Below, one piece after another: positions 1-7,632 of a stretch of 64,000 nucleotides of DNA (the stretch's first letter is position 1; every line of letters starts with the position of its first letter). Source of the stretch: Carnimonas bestiolae (GTDB lineage: Bacteria; Pseudomonadota; Gammaproteobacteria; Pseudomonadales; Halomonadaceae). The notes below the pieces were generated by a model. The model was not told where the DNA came from, ran no database searches, and was given only the letters and a program-made list of their open reading frames with translations. The stretch lies in assembly GCF_051251125.1 (NCBI RefSeq), contig NZ_JBPCZL010000003.1; one strand, given 5' to 3'. The position numbers were made by a program, and so were the translations under genes.

Positions 1-160
1 CATGCCCTCTGGTAGAGGCTTCGATGGCGCGCACCGCGGCGCATATTTCCTTGGCATCGCTGGCATGCAGTTGATCATCCTCGAGCAGCACCGCTGCAGC
101 GGTAAGGTCGAGCTGACACATCCAGAACAGGTTGTCGCGCTCACATGAGTGACTCGTCAC
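1..160 (-). CDS. Argininosuccinate lyase-like protein, N-terminal fragment (runs off window)
   Basis: Only the first ~53 codons are present; the gene continues beyond position 1. The GTG start at 160 lies 3 bases after the stop of the MFS gene and follows a GGAGG at 173-177. The peptide contains ERDNLFWMCQLDLTAAAVLL, then a helix with DAKEICAAVRAIEAS. This matches in spacing the N-terminal helices of argininosuccinate lyases (a Tyr/Arg-His-Asp-Ile segment, then a helix ending in LKAIEA). The family eliminates fumarate from substituted aspartates, and relatives occur in metallophore and dipeptide pathways. Position at the end of an operon with FAD, GNAT and MFS genes suggests a biosynthetic rather than arginine-pathway role (inference). 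The family call rests on a short fragment. Confidence 0.5.
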   Translation of the reverse strand, partial: MTSHSCERDNLFWMCQLDLTAAAVLLEDDQLHASDAKEICAAVRAIEASTRGH

Positions 161-163
161 GCT

Positions 164-1339
164 TCACTTCCTCCAGGCAATGCACGCAAACACACAGCTA
201 ACGGCGGCTAGCGCTACCAGCAGCACAACGCAGCCGGGCCAGCCAAAATGAGCATAAAGGCGCGCTGGCACGATCGCCCCTGCGGCTCCACCGAGGTAGT
301 AGCCGCTTAGATAGAGCCCAATTGCCGATGAGCGGTCGTGCTGGCAATGCGATGATATAAAGCCGGTGGATGCCGACTGTCCGGCAAAGATGGAAATACA
401 CGACAGCGCCATGCCCACCAGCACACACCACACATTGCCGAACAGCGTGATGGCTAACCCTGCCGCTCCCGCTGTTGAGAAGAGCAGATAGGTGAACAGC
501 GGCCCTCTAGCGGCATTGATTCTGCCAGCCAATGGCGTGGTTATTACCGGCAGCAAAAACACCAGAAAAACTGCGCCCACCGCCGGCGGTGGCAGATTAT
601 AGGGCGCGTGCAGCAGCGCGATGGAGGCATAGGTAAACGAGCCTACCTGCTGGAACAGCAGCAGGAACCCCACCCCAAACGACAGCAACAGCCGCATGTC
701 ACCGAGATGGCGCCAGGCGCCGCTAATGCCGGCCAACAGCGAGCGCGACGGCGTAAAATTGGCTTCCTTCTTCAATAAAAACAGCGTACCGCACAGCACC
801 ACTAGCTCGACCACGGCTAGCGCAACAAAGGTGTAGCGCCAATTGGCTACCACCTCTAGCGTCGTGCCCGCTACAAAGCGCCCTAGAAATCCGCCAAACG
901 CCGTCCCGGCCACGTACACACTATTTACCAGCGCACGGCTGCCGGCGCTGCTTTCCTCCGAGATATAGGCAAGCGTTACGGCGAACACGAACGGAATGGT
1001 TAGCCCTTGCAGAAATCGCCACAGCAGCAGCTGATGAAAGCTGGTAGAGAGCACGCAGCACAGGGTGCAGGCCACCATCAGGGTAATTGCCCAGACAATC
1101 AGCCGCTTTCTTCCCAAACGATCCGACAGTGACCCGGCCAGCGGTGCAGTGAGCGCCACCCCTAACGTGGTAGCGCTAATGGTCAGTCCCGCACTGCCAA
1201 CAGTGACGCCGCCCCAATGGGCCAACGCTGGCAGGATGGGCTGCGGCGAGTACAGGTTAAGCAGCGCACAGATACCCAGTAGAAAGACCGCGGGCAGCGA
1301 TGGATGGGTAGCGGTGACGCGGGGTGTAGAGGCAATCAT
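164..1339 (-). CDS. MFS transporter (drug/metabolite efflux type)
   Basis: A 391-residue, 12-segment major facilitator. The first half carries the signature loop between segments 2 and 3 (GSLSDRLGRKRLIV, about residues 69-82), typical of proton-driven antiporters; the second half repeats the fold. Hydrophobic segments are regularly spaced and there is no binding-protein partner, so export of a small molecule is more likely than binding-protein-dependent uptake. It starts 9 bases after the upstream GNAT gene ends and is followed 3 bases later by the argininosuccinate-lyase-like gene, so the four genes form one transcription unit. The substrate cannot be read from sequence; the product of the adjacent enzymes is the natural candidate (inference). 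Confidence 0.8.
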   Translation of the reverse strand: MIASTPRVTATHPSLPAVFLLGICALLNLYSPQPILPALAHWGGVTVGSAGLTISATTLGVALTAPLAGSLSDRLGRKRLIVWAITLMVACTLCCVLSTSFHQLLLWRFLQGLTIPFVFAVTLAYISEESSAGSRALVNSVYVAGTAFGGFLGRFVAGTTLEVVANWRYTFVALAVVELVVLCGTLFLLKKEANFTPSRSLLAGISGAWRHLGDMRLLLSFGVGFLLLFQQVGSFTYASIALLHAPYNLPPPAVGAVFLVFLLPVITTPLAGRINAARGPLFTYLLFSTAGAAGLAITLFGNVWCVLVGMALSCISIFAGQSASTGFISSHCQHDRSSAIGLYLSGYYLGGAAGAIVPARLYAHFGWPGCVVLLVALAAVSCVFACIAWRK

Positions 1340-1348
1340 GGGACGCGT

Positions 1349-1963
1349 TTATCCGTATTTATTGTTTAACAACCACCTGAGATGCACTTTAACGGCCTGC
1401 CATTCATTTTGAATTATGCTGTAGTAGCAAGTATCGCGAATAATGCCGCCGTCCAAAATCATGTGATTGCGCAGCACGCCGTCCAGCTTCGCTCCCAACC
1501 GCTCGATGGCACGACGGCTCTCACGGTTGAAGAAGTTGGTTTTAAAGCCTACCGCTATTGCTCCCAGTTGCTCGAAGGCATGGCTGAGCAGCAATAGCTT
1601 GGCCTCGGTATTTGCAGCGGTGCGCTGGGCGCTCTTGCAGTACCAGGTAAAGCCAATTTCAACGCGCTTATTGGCCTCATCGAGCAGCTGATAACTGGTC
1701 ATACCGATGGTCTTGCCGCTATTGCTGTCAATGACGGTGAAGGGCAGCATCTCCCCCCGCTCGGCAAGCGCCAGGCGGCGACGAATTTCAGCGCCGATGG
1801 TCTCTGGCGTAGGAATGCGCGCATACCACAGGTTAGCCAGATCGCCTTCCTGTAACGCGGCGCGCAGCTCTTCTTCATGAGCTTGCTGCAACGGCACTAG
1901 CGTTACCACCTTACCCTGCAAGGTAACGGGCTCAGCCCACGTATTCGCGCTGTTCAATGGCAC
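1349..1963 (-). CDS. GNAT family N-acetyltransferase (RimJ/RimL type)
   Basis: About 204 residues with the RimJ/RimL-like layout: an N-terminal strand (VTLVPLQQAHEEEL), a substrate loop, the central strand with NSGKTIGMTSYQLL, then EIGFTWY and the AcCoA-binding helix (AFEQLGAIAVGFKTNFFNRESRRAIERLGAK). A longer open frame runs upstream into the FAD gene. The GTG at 1963 (VPLNSANTWAEP) or the TTG at 1957 is preferred: AGGGAG at 1967-1972 sits close upstream, better spaced for the TTG. Either choice overlaps the end of the FAD gene by ~25-30 bases, indicating translational coupling. It probably acetylates an amine on a small molecule made by this operon or a ribosomal protein; sequence alone does not decide. 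Confidence 0.8.
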   Translation of the reverse strand: MPLNSANTWAEPVTLQGKVVTLVPLQQAHEEELRAALQEGDLANLWYARIPTPETIGAEIRRRLALAERGEMLPFTVIDSNSGKTIGMTSYQLLDEANKRVEIGFTWYCKSAQRTAANTEAKLLLLSHAFEQLGAIAVGFKTNFFNRESRRAIERLGAKLDGVLRNHMILDGGIIRDTCYYSIIQNEWQAVKVHLRWLLNNKYG

Positions 1964-3632
1964 TATCTCCCTGCTGATGAGTTCGGTGAATATCGTTAGC
2001 GACGCGGCGTGCGTCATCAAATAAACGCGCCCCAGAAGGATCGCCCAGGATATTGGTAAAGTAGTGACACCCTTCGGTAAGCGGGCCCAGTGCATAAACG
2101 CCAACGCGTGCCTGGTCGCAATTCAAGCGGCCGTTACGCGAAATCAGGAAGCCCAACTCGCGCCCGTCTTGCATCACGTAGGGGGTAGCCCATCCGCCCT
2201 CCAGCAGCGCGCTCAAAAACGGACTATTGCTTGTAGAGGGGGTGATGCGGTTGATCATCGCCCGCACCAGCACATCCACTTGTGCGATGCTGTGGTGGTG
2301 CACGCGATCAGTGATGGCGAAGCTGTCTGCATGGGAGTTCGTCGCACGGCACTCGGCCGGCTGCGCGATCACGCGTAGCACGCCCGCGTCGATCAACGCG
2401 CGCCACTCGGCAGCGCGAAACCAGGGCCCGCCTCCCGACAGATAGTTAATGGCAGGCGCGAAGTGATCGTGAAACACCTGCATCGAGGCATCGCTCAACC
2501 CGTCAAATTCCACCGCCTCCCGCAACAGGCCGCGCAGATCACGCAGGGTATCGGCAATGCGCTTGAACGGATCATAGATATCACCGCGTGAAGCTCGATC
2601 CTGATCGAGTTGCAGAAACGTCTCGATGTCGCCTGAAGCGTGCTCATTTTCCCAAAACAACAGCTGCTGAATATCAGCGCTAGAGACGAAATGCCCTACT
2701 CGGCGCGCGGCGTACTGCAACTCCCTGATTAACAGCGGCAGCACGTGATGTTCAAAATCAAGACGCCCATGCTGCGCGCGCAGTGCGCTGATCGCATGCT
2801 CAGTGAGGTAGCGCGGGCGATGAGGCTGGTTCAGTGGCTTCTGGCGGCGTCCACGCGCACGCAATAACCTGCCACTGCGAGAAAACAGAGTAAGCTGAGG
2901 TTCCTTTCCGGAAGGTACATAGCGCGCATCGCCGTAAGCCAGATAGTCGAACTGGCCGCCGCGCCCCTGGGTAAGATGGGCGACAACGTCGTAGGATGAA
3001 AGCCCTAACCCTTCGATACCCACAGCAGCATCGGGCGCTATGTCATCAAGCGCAGACCAATTCAAGGGAGAAGAAAAATAGCGCAGTCTGCCGTTAGTGC
3101 CTTGATGCCGTTCTACCAATGCTTCGCGCGCACGATCCTCCTGCGATGGCAAGTTGCCGGTATGGCCGGTGGTGACCACCACTGCGGAGGAACATATTCG
3201 CCGCCCATCCTTGAGCACAACAGCACACGCAGACTTACCGGCCGGCACCAGGGAAACAGCCGTCGCACCGTATTCAGACACCACCGCGCCTAATGCCGTC
3301 AGCTTCTCCACGATAGTGCGATAGGCAAAGCACATATAGTTGCCTAGCACTGCCCGCGATACATAGCGATCCGGCGCAATATCCAGCCACTCGGCGAGCG
3401 ACGGACCATCGACATAACGCGAGGCCGGATCGAATGCGCTAATGTCGCCCACCACGGTATTAGTAATGAAGTAATCGGGCTGATCCGTCCGATGCACACC
3501 AGCACCCGGCTCACCCTCGCCAATCACATTGATTATTACGCGCCGCCGAGCCGTCGCGACTACCTCGCATAGCGCAGCCAGCATGCTTACACCGCGCGGC
3601 CCCATCCCCACAATAGATACGGTCAGTGTCAT
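1932..3632 (-). CDS. FAD/NAD(P)-binding protein (NAD_binding_9 type)
   Basis: 566 residues. The N-terminus has a Rossmann dinucleotide motif GMGPRG (about 9-14) followed by VIGEGEPGAGVHRTDQPDYFITNTVVGDISAF, the arrangement seen in the PF13454 group of putative flavoprotein oxidoreductases. A second nucleotide-binding stretch (VVVTTGHTG near residue 155) and a long C-terminal region follow. The ATG at 3632 is preceded by GAGGA at good spacing. It is first in the operon with the GNAT, MFS and lyase-like genes. Family members are uncharacterised, but many sit in secondary-metabolite or siderophore-like loci, so an oxidation step on an amino-acid-derived product is plausible (inference). Confidence 0.75.
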   Translation of the reverse strand: MTLTVSIVGMGPRGVSMLAALCEVVATARRRVIINVIGEGEPGAGVHRTDQPDYFITNTVVGDISAFDPASRYVDGPSLAEWLDIAPDRYVSRAVLGNYMCFAYRTIVEKLTALGAVVSEYGATAVSLVPAGKSACAVVLKDGRRICSSAVVVTTGHTGNLPSQEDRAREALVERHQGTNGRLRYFSSPLNWSALDDIAPDAAVGIEGLGLSSYDVVAHLTQGRGGQFDYLAYGDARYVPSGKEPQLTLFSRSGRLLRARGRRQKPLNQPHRPRYLTEHAISALRAQHGRLDFEHHVLPLLIRELQYAARRVGHFVSSADIQQLLFWENEHASGDIETFLQLDQDRASRGDIYDPFKRIADTLRDLRGLLREAVEFDGLSDASMQVFHDHFAPAINYLSGGGPWFRAAEWRALIDAGVLRVIAQPAECRATNSHADSFAITDRVHHHSIAQVDVLVRAMINRITPSTSNSPFLSALLEGGWATPYVMQDGRELGFLISRNGRLNCDQARVGVYALGPLTEGCHYFTNILGDPSGARLFDDARRVANDIHRTHQQGDSAIEQREYVG

Positions 3633-3906
3633 CGCGGCAGTCCTCGTTCGCCATCAGCTCACATACGCGTCCAATAGGTACGCTAGGTGCAGGTGGTTAC
3701 AAGTGATAGTGACGCCCAAAGTTGGCACTAACGACTTTTGGAATCTAAATCTTCCCCGCTTTCCACGTCCACGATCGCCGTCATGCGATAATTTCGCTGA
3801 AAAAACAGGTATTTAATTATTAAAGGTGGTACAGGGATGGAGATGTCGCAAGGTAGACTTTCGTTTTATAGAGTGTTGTTTTTGGCGGGTGAATTATTGG
3901 GGGGCT

Positions 3907-4367
3907 GGGCAGTCTTTCATCGTTGGCGGCTTTATCGGGTGGCTTATTTGAGGCCAGGCCTACGCAGCCTTTCACTGGTGGCGTCTTAGCAAACGTTATT
4001 TATTGATATCTGAAGGGGACCTTGCAGGCCCCCTTCACCCCCGCTGTCGTCAGGCACGTCAGACCATCCGCTTGCAAAAACGCGCTGCAAGCGGATGATT
4101 CCGCACCTTCCTCTTACGAAGTTTGCGTATGCAGATAGCTAATCACGCTAGGGATTCTATTTGCCAAGGCATGACAGCCCATTGAATGTGTGCGCTGTGC
4201 GTGCACAGCGCACACATTCGGGGCGCTTCCACGAGCGGGAGGGCGCGAGAGGGACAAGGTTCCTCTCGCATTAAGAATAAAAGTTAGGTTTGGAAAGACG
4301 CAAACAGAGAAGAGCTGCGCAGGTTCTAGAATCAGCCCAATAAACCGCCACCAGTGAAAGGCTACGC
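3907..4367. repeat. Structured non-coding repeat element, copy A
   Basis: The first of two related elements flanking hicAB. The core 3981-4301 is a direct repeat of 5235-5534 with scattered substitutions and small indels. Four hairpins occur in order: 4012-4036 (GAAGGGG/CCCCTTC), 4066-4096 (11-bp perfect stem ATCCGCTTGCA), 4185-4218 (16-bp perfect stem, 2-base loop) and 4245-4269 (GCGAGAGG/CCTCTCGC, extendable to 10 bp). The ends 3907-3977 and 4306-4367 are imperfect inverted copies of a ~65-bp motif containing CTTTCACTG and CTGCGCAG. No convincing reading frame is present. It could be a MITE-like mobile element, a structured RNA, or both. The stretch 3633-3906, between the upstream operon and this element, shows nothing else I can assign. 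Confidence 0.8.
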
Positions 4368-4417
4368 AAACGCTACCATCAGCTAGCGGGTAAAGACATC
4401 GGCGGGCGGCGCTGCAC

Positions 4418-4753
4418 TCATGCTTGAACTTCTTGCTCAATAACCTCGGCAACAAACTGATTTAAGCTGATGCCCTTGGCGGCTGCAGCCTCTGCGGCGT
4501 GAGCATGAGTTTCAGGAGGAACGCGAAGCATGAACTTGCCAGAAAATGACTTGAGCGGCTCAATATTACGTTCCTTGCAGAAATCCAGAAATACTTCGAG
4601 AGATTTCTCACCCTCCTTGTGAAGATCTGCAACATTGTCGGCATAAAAATCCGCTCCCCCATTAAGCGTCACAAATTCACCACGAAGTAGCTCAATCTCT
4701 GGATCGTACTGAATAACGGCGCGATGACCGTTGATGGTCATAATGTTGTTCAT
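4418..4753 (-). CDS. hicB: HicB family antitoxin
   Basis: 111 residues starting at MNNIMTINGHRAV (4753). The ATG overlaps the hicA stop as ATGA, the usual coupling of this pair. The N-terminal half is the partial RNase-H-like HicB fold (AVIQYDPEIELLRGEFVTLNGG, then LHKEGEKSLEVFLDFCKERN). The C-terminus is a ribbon-helix-helix DNA-binding segment (FMLRVPPETHAHAAEAAAAKG, then SLNQFVAEVIEQEV). HicB binds and neutralises HicA and usually represses the operon through the C-terminal domain. A longer reading start at 4780 is less likely because it lies inside hicA. Confidence 0.9.
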   Translation of the reverse strand: MNNIMTINGHRAVIQYDPEIELLRGEFVTLNGGADFYADNVADLHKEGEKSLEVFLDFCKERNIEPLKSFSGKFMLRVPPETHAHAAEAAAAKGISLNQFVAEVIEQEVQA

Positions 4754-5010
4754 GGCGTCACTCCATGTGATTCGAACCATTTACGGATACTGGCAACTGC
4801 CCCCTTATCGGTATCCGGTGTCGGATGCGGACGATGAAAAACTCTCGCCTCTTCGAACAGCTCCACTGCTATGCGCGAGCCCTCCCGTTCTTCGATATGC
4901 GCTCCCATCGCAGAGAAAAGCGACTCAATATCACTCCAGGGTATGCTGCCCGAGACTGGCCGGGAAAAGATCGCTCTTAATGTCCTTACGTGTTTCTTTT
5001 TGAGGTGCAT
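4750..5010 (-). CDS. hicA: HicA family mRNA interferase toxin
   Basis: 86 residues, the usual HicA size. It has the double-stranded-RNA-binding-like fold signature: KHVRTLRAIFSRPVSGSIPWSDIESLF, then GAHIEEREGSRIAVEL, then the conserved RVFHRPHP with the His expected to act in RNA cleavage, and the C-terminal KGAVASIRKWFESHGV. HicA toxins cut mRNA independently of ribosomes when the antitoxin is lost. It is first in the operon, unlike most type II systems, as is normal for hicAB. No strong ribosome-binding site precedes the ATG. A good promoter lies at 5039-5068. The pair sits between two direct-repeat elements, so recombination could remove it as a unit. Confidence 0.9.
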   Translation of the reverse strand: MHLKKKHVRTLRAIFSRPVSGSIPWSDIESLFSAMGAHIEEREGSRIAVELFEEARVFHRPHPTPDTDKGAVASIRKWFESHGVTP

Positions 5011-5038
5011 TGCAGTCGTCTGCGGGAGATTTATCAGT

Positions 5039-5068
5039 ATCGTAAAGTGGTATCATAATAACTGTCAA
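5039..5068 (-). promoter_or_regulatory. Predicted sigma-70 promoter of hicAB
   Basis: On the minus strand TTGACA (5063-5068) and TACGAT (5039-5044) are separated by 18 bases, ~30 bases ahead of the hicA ATG. A GATAC motif occurs twice nearby and may belong to the HicB operator (inference). Confidence 0.55.
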
Positions 5069-5165
5069 TGCAGCGTTCAATTGAATTGCACTCTGGGCTT
5101 TGAGCGCTCGCATGTGCAATCTAGAACTGCCAGAAATCTTATCTACGGCTAATTTTCGGAAGCGT

Positions 5166-5603
5166 GCGCAGTCTCTCATTGTTGGAGCCCCTACCGGTGG
5201 CTAATTCTGGATCCTTCGCAGTTCTTCACTGTCAGCGTCTTAGCAAACGTTATTTATTGATATTTGAAGGGGACCTTGCAGGGGCCCCTTCACCCCCGCT
5301 GTCGTCAGGCGCGTTAGACCATCCGCTTGCAAAAATGCGCTGCAAGCGGATGATTCCGCGCCTTCCTTACGAAGTTTGCTGTGCTGATGATTTACCAAGG
5401 CATGACAGCCCATTGAATGTGTGCGCTGTGCGTGCACAGCGACATCACATTCGGGGCGCTTCCACGAGCGGGAGAGCGCGAGAGGGACAAGGTTCCTCTC
5501 GCATCAAGAACAAAAGTTAGGTTTGGAAGGACGCTAGTAGTGAAAAGCTGCGCAGGCTCCAGAATTAGCCACCGGGAAGGTCTCCAACAGTGAAAGCCTG
5601 CGC
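5166..5603. repeat. Structured non-coding repeat element, copy B
   Basis: The second copy of the element described at 3907-4367, in the same orientation. The core 5235-5534 keeps all four hairpins: 5266-5291, 5321-5351 (11-bp stem unchanged), 5416-5451 (right arm of the long palindrome interrupted by extra bases) and 5478-5502. The ends 5166-5231 and 5539-5603 are inverted copies of each other with few mismatches, clearer than in copy A; both contain a CTAATTCTGGA-like stretch and a CTTTCACTG- or CTTCACTG-like end. A further tandem copy of the end motif begins at ~5590 (GTGAAAGCCTGCGCAGACTT) and runs to ~5625, close to the oxalate decarboxylase stop at 5653. Confidence 0.8.
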
Positions 5604-5652
5604 AGACTTCAGGATAAGCCAAGCCCGCCTGTTAGAAAGCCATCACCAGCCG

Positions 5653-6876
5653 CTACCCCTTCGGCGCTACCACAGGCGTCTTCTGAGGCGTTAGCGCTTG
5701 CATGAAGGTGTCATCCAGATGCAAGTGCTGCTTCACCAGGTCCGGGGGCGTCATGGCGAGCCACTGTTTGAGCGAGATATCGGCGTAGTGGTCGCTTTTG
5801 AAAAGTTCCAGAAAACGCAGTGTCTCGTTGCCGGTATTTTCAATGTAATGCCCCATCGCGAACGGTACATACCCTACGTCGCCGCTGTGAACATCGAACG
5901 TTCTGGCCATTCCGTTGGCCCCAAATACCCCCATCCGGCCAGTGCCTGACAAGTAGTATTGCCATTCGTCGTTGTTGGGATGCCAATGCAGCTCGCGCAG
6001 ACCGCCTGGCTCGAGCTCGACCAACGCCGCCGCAATCTGTTTGGATATCTTGAAGTTACTGGAGTCGGTAATTCGAACGCTTCCTCCCGGCTGCTTGAGC
6101 GGCGCTTGCTGCAGCATGCGATGGCTAAAACGCGTCGAGGACTTGCGTCCGTGAGCTGGAAGGTCATGGCTTAGCGCGGGCGGCTCGTGCCCGGCGAAAA
6201 TGTATTCATTGCGGGGCTCAGGCAGATGGTCGAAATGTGCGGGATCGATGCCGAAGTTTTTTGCCAGCACCTCTCGCGGAATATGTTTGAACCAATCGCT
6301 GAGCAGGAAGGTGCTATTTTCATCGAAAGAGCCATCGTCAAAAGCGAGCAAAAACTCAACACCATCGTTGCCGATGCCCTGAATCGAATGGGGAATGCCC
6401 GGCGGGAAATACCATAAATCGCCTGCTTCGAGATCATCTACAAAATATCCGCCATCAACATCCATAACGGTGATTCGCGCATTTCCATAGGTCACGAATG
6501 CCCACTCGGCTTCCTTGTGCCAATGCAGCTCGCGAATAGCGCCTGCATTCAGACGCATGTCGACGCCAGCAATGGTAGTAGATACCGGCAGTTCACGCTG
6601 GGTGACCTGACGCGTCCAGCCGCCGCTGCTTTGGCGCATGTGAGCATCAGAGAACGAAAAACGCAGATTGGGAAGCGTTCCCGCATCGGTTGATGGCGGA
6701 TTCATCAAGGTAGGATTGTCGCGATCAAGCTTCATGTCGCGCGGGCCAGGATCATCGCCTCCGACGCCCTTGCTGGAAATTGGCTCGGGTACCGTTCGTG
6801 CAAAGGCACCTGCTGCCACCGCCATCGAACTGAATAAACCTGCGGAAACAAAACTGCGACGCTTCATGTTCGCCAT
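5653..6876 (-). CDS. oxdC: Oxalate decarboxylase, bicupin, Tat-exported
   Basis: 407 residues. A twin-arginine signal (MKRRSF then AGLFSSMAVAAGAFA) predicts folded export to the periplasm. Cupin 1 has the Mn ligands H118, H120, E124 and H163; cupin 2 has H297, H299, E304 and H343. The lid DENST (185-189) carries the Glu that in Bacillus OxdC directs decarboxylation (SENST) rather than oxidation, so formate plus CO2 from oxalate is the expected reaction. AGGAG is well spaced from the ATG at 6876. The gene stands alone between the repeat element and the tRNA. Periplasmic oxalate breakdown could serve detoxification or pH homeostasis (inference). Confidence 0.9.
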   Translation of the reverse strand: MANMKRRSFVSAGLFSSMAVAAGAFARTVPEPISSKGVGGDDPGPRDMKLDRDNPTLMNPPSTDAGTLPNLRFSFSDAHMRQSSGGWTRQVTQRELPVSTTIAGVDMRLNAGAIRELHWHKEAEWAFVTYGNARITVMDVDGGYFVDDLEAGDLWYFPPGIPHSIQGIGNDGVEFLLAFDDGSFDENSTFLLSDWFKHIPREVLAKNFGIDPAHFDHLPEPRNEYIFAGHEPPALSHDLPAHGRKSSTRFSHRMLQQAPLKQPGGSVRITDSSNFKISKQIAAALVELEPGGLRELHWHPNNDEWQYYLSGTGRMGVFGANGMARTFDVHSGDVGYVPFAMGHYIENTGNETLRFLELFKSDHYADISLKQWLAMTPPDLVKQHLHLDDTFMQALTPQKTPVVAPKG

Positions 6877-7047
6877 GAGTGTTTCTCCTAAGCATCTTCA
6901 CCTTTAATCGTTCGACGATCCAAAAATCGCCAATAACGTTCGCGGAAAGCAGTTAACGCTCAGCTGAACCGGTCTTAGCGCCTTTCCTTATGGGTACAGT
7001 GACGCCCTGCACCTTGAGGAAAGCGCACGTTGAGTATTGTGAAGACG

Positions 7048-7293
7048 TCAGGCTTCGTCCAAGCGATTTTTAATCTTTCCATAATCTTTCTCGCTAACGG
7101 TGAATAGCTCGTAGTACGAGGCACAAATGATCAAGGCGAGAAGGGAAGGTATAGCTAGCAGTAAGGCAGCAAGAAAACGCGTGCCGCCTAGCGCGATGTC
7201 ACCGTCTATATAGGTGAGGAGCCGCCATCGATCGGCTGAACGCACGTCATGGCAGACAGGCATAGCACGCGCCCAACCAGCAAATTTGCGCAC
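7048..7293 (-). CDS. Hypothetical small membrane protein, doubtful
   Basis: 81 codons. The second half has one strong hydrophobic segment (FLAALLLAIPSLLALIICASYY) followed by a charged tail (EKDYGKIKNRLDEA), which looks protein-like. The first ~30 residues do not, so the real start may be internal. I do not recognise a family and see no clear ribosome-binding site. It may be a small inner-membrane protein or chance. Confidence 0.3.
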   Translation of the reverse strand: MRKFAGWARAMPVCHDVRSADRWRLLTYIDGDIALGGTRFLAALLLAIPSLLALIICASYYELFTVSEKDYGKIKNRLDEA

Positions 7294-7378
7294 TGGACGA
7301 TGCGCTCTAATGCAGTTAGCTAAACAGAAAAATCAGAACATTGGAGGGAATAACAAAGGAAGGCATGGATATCATCCA

Positions 7379-7465
7379 TGGTACCAGCGGTCGGACTCGA
7401 ACCGACACGGTGTCGCCACCGGGGGATTTTGAATCCCCTGCGTCTACCAATTTCGCCACGCTGGC
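7379..7465 (-). tRNA. leuX: tRNA-Leu (anticodon CAA)
   Basis: 87 nt with encoded CCA. The acceptor GCCAGCG pairs with CGCTGGT (one G-U at the end). The D arm has GGCGAAATTGGTAGACGC, the anticodon stem is GGGGA/TCCCC with loop TTCAAAA (anticodon CAA, reads UUG), there is a long class-II variable arm, and the T loop has GGTTCGAGTCC. The gene symbol is by analogy with the E. coli tRNA-Leu(CAA). Confidence 0.95.
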
Positions 7466-7484
7466 TCGCTTGAGAGCGGCTGCC

Positions 7485-7512
7485 ATTATACGGTGGATCC
7501 TTTGTACGTCAA
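7485..7512 (-). promoter_or_regulatory. Promoter of tRNA-Leu
   Basis: TTGACG (7507-7512) and a consensus TATAAT (7485-7490) with a 16-base spacer on the minus strand, about 20 bases ahead of the mature 5' end. Confidence 0.8.
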
Positions 7513-7632
7513 TGACTTCCTGCCATGAATTGTCTATCATAGCGCCCCCACAGGATACGCTGCTGTTTGACGGCAGTGTATCGCGCTAGCCGCGCTGCTC
7601 AGGCGGTTAATTTTCCCGATACCAGTACAGCC

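Noticed and set aside
3837..3990. Short frame starting MEMSQGRLSFYRVLFLAGELLG on the plus strand
   Set aside because: The hydrophobic look comes from the repeat end motif and the frame stops in the element; no start signal or homologue recognised.
3907..5603. Integron attC sites around hicAB
   Set aside because: TA cassettes are common in superintegrons and AACGTT occurs in both repeats, but each repeat is ~450 bp with four hairpins and lacks paired RYYYAAC/GTTRRRY core sites; no integrase is near.
4114..5622. Open frames inside the repeat copies (e.g. 4114-4455, 5392-5622)
   Set aside because: They arise from the inverted and tandem repeat DNA, run in several frames, and lack ribosome-binding sites and family resemblance.
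3632..5652. CRISPR array
   Set aside because: Repeats are few, ~50 bp or longer, partly inverted and without regular unique spacers; no cas genes are in the window.
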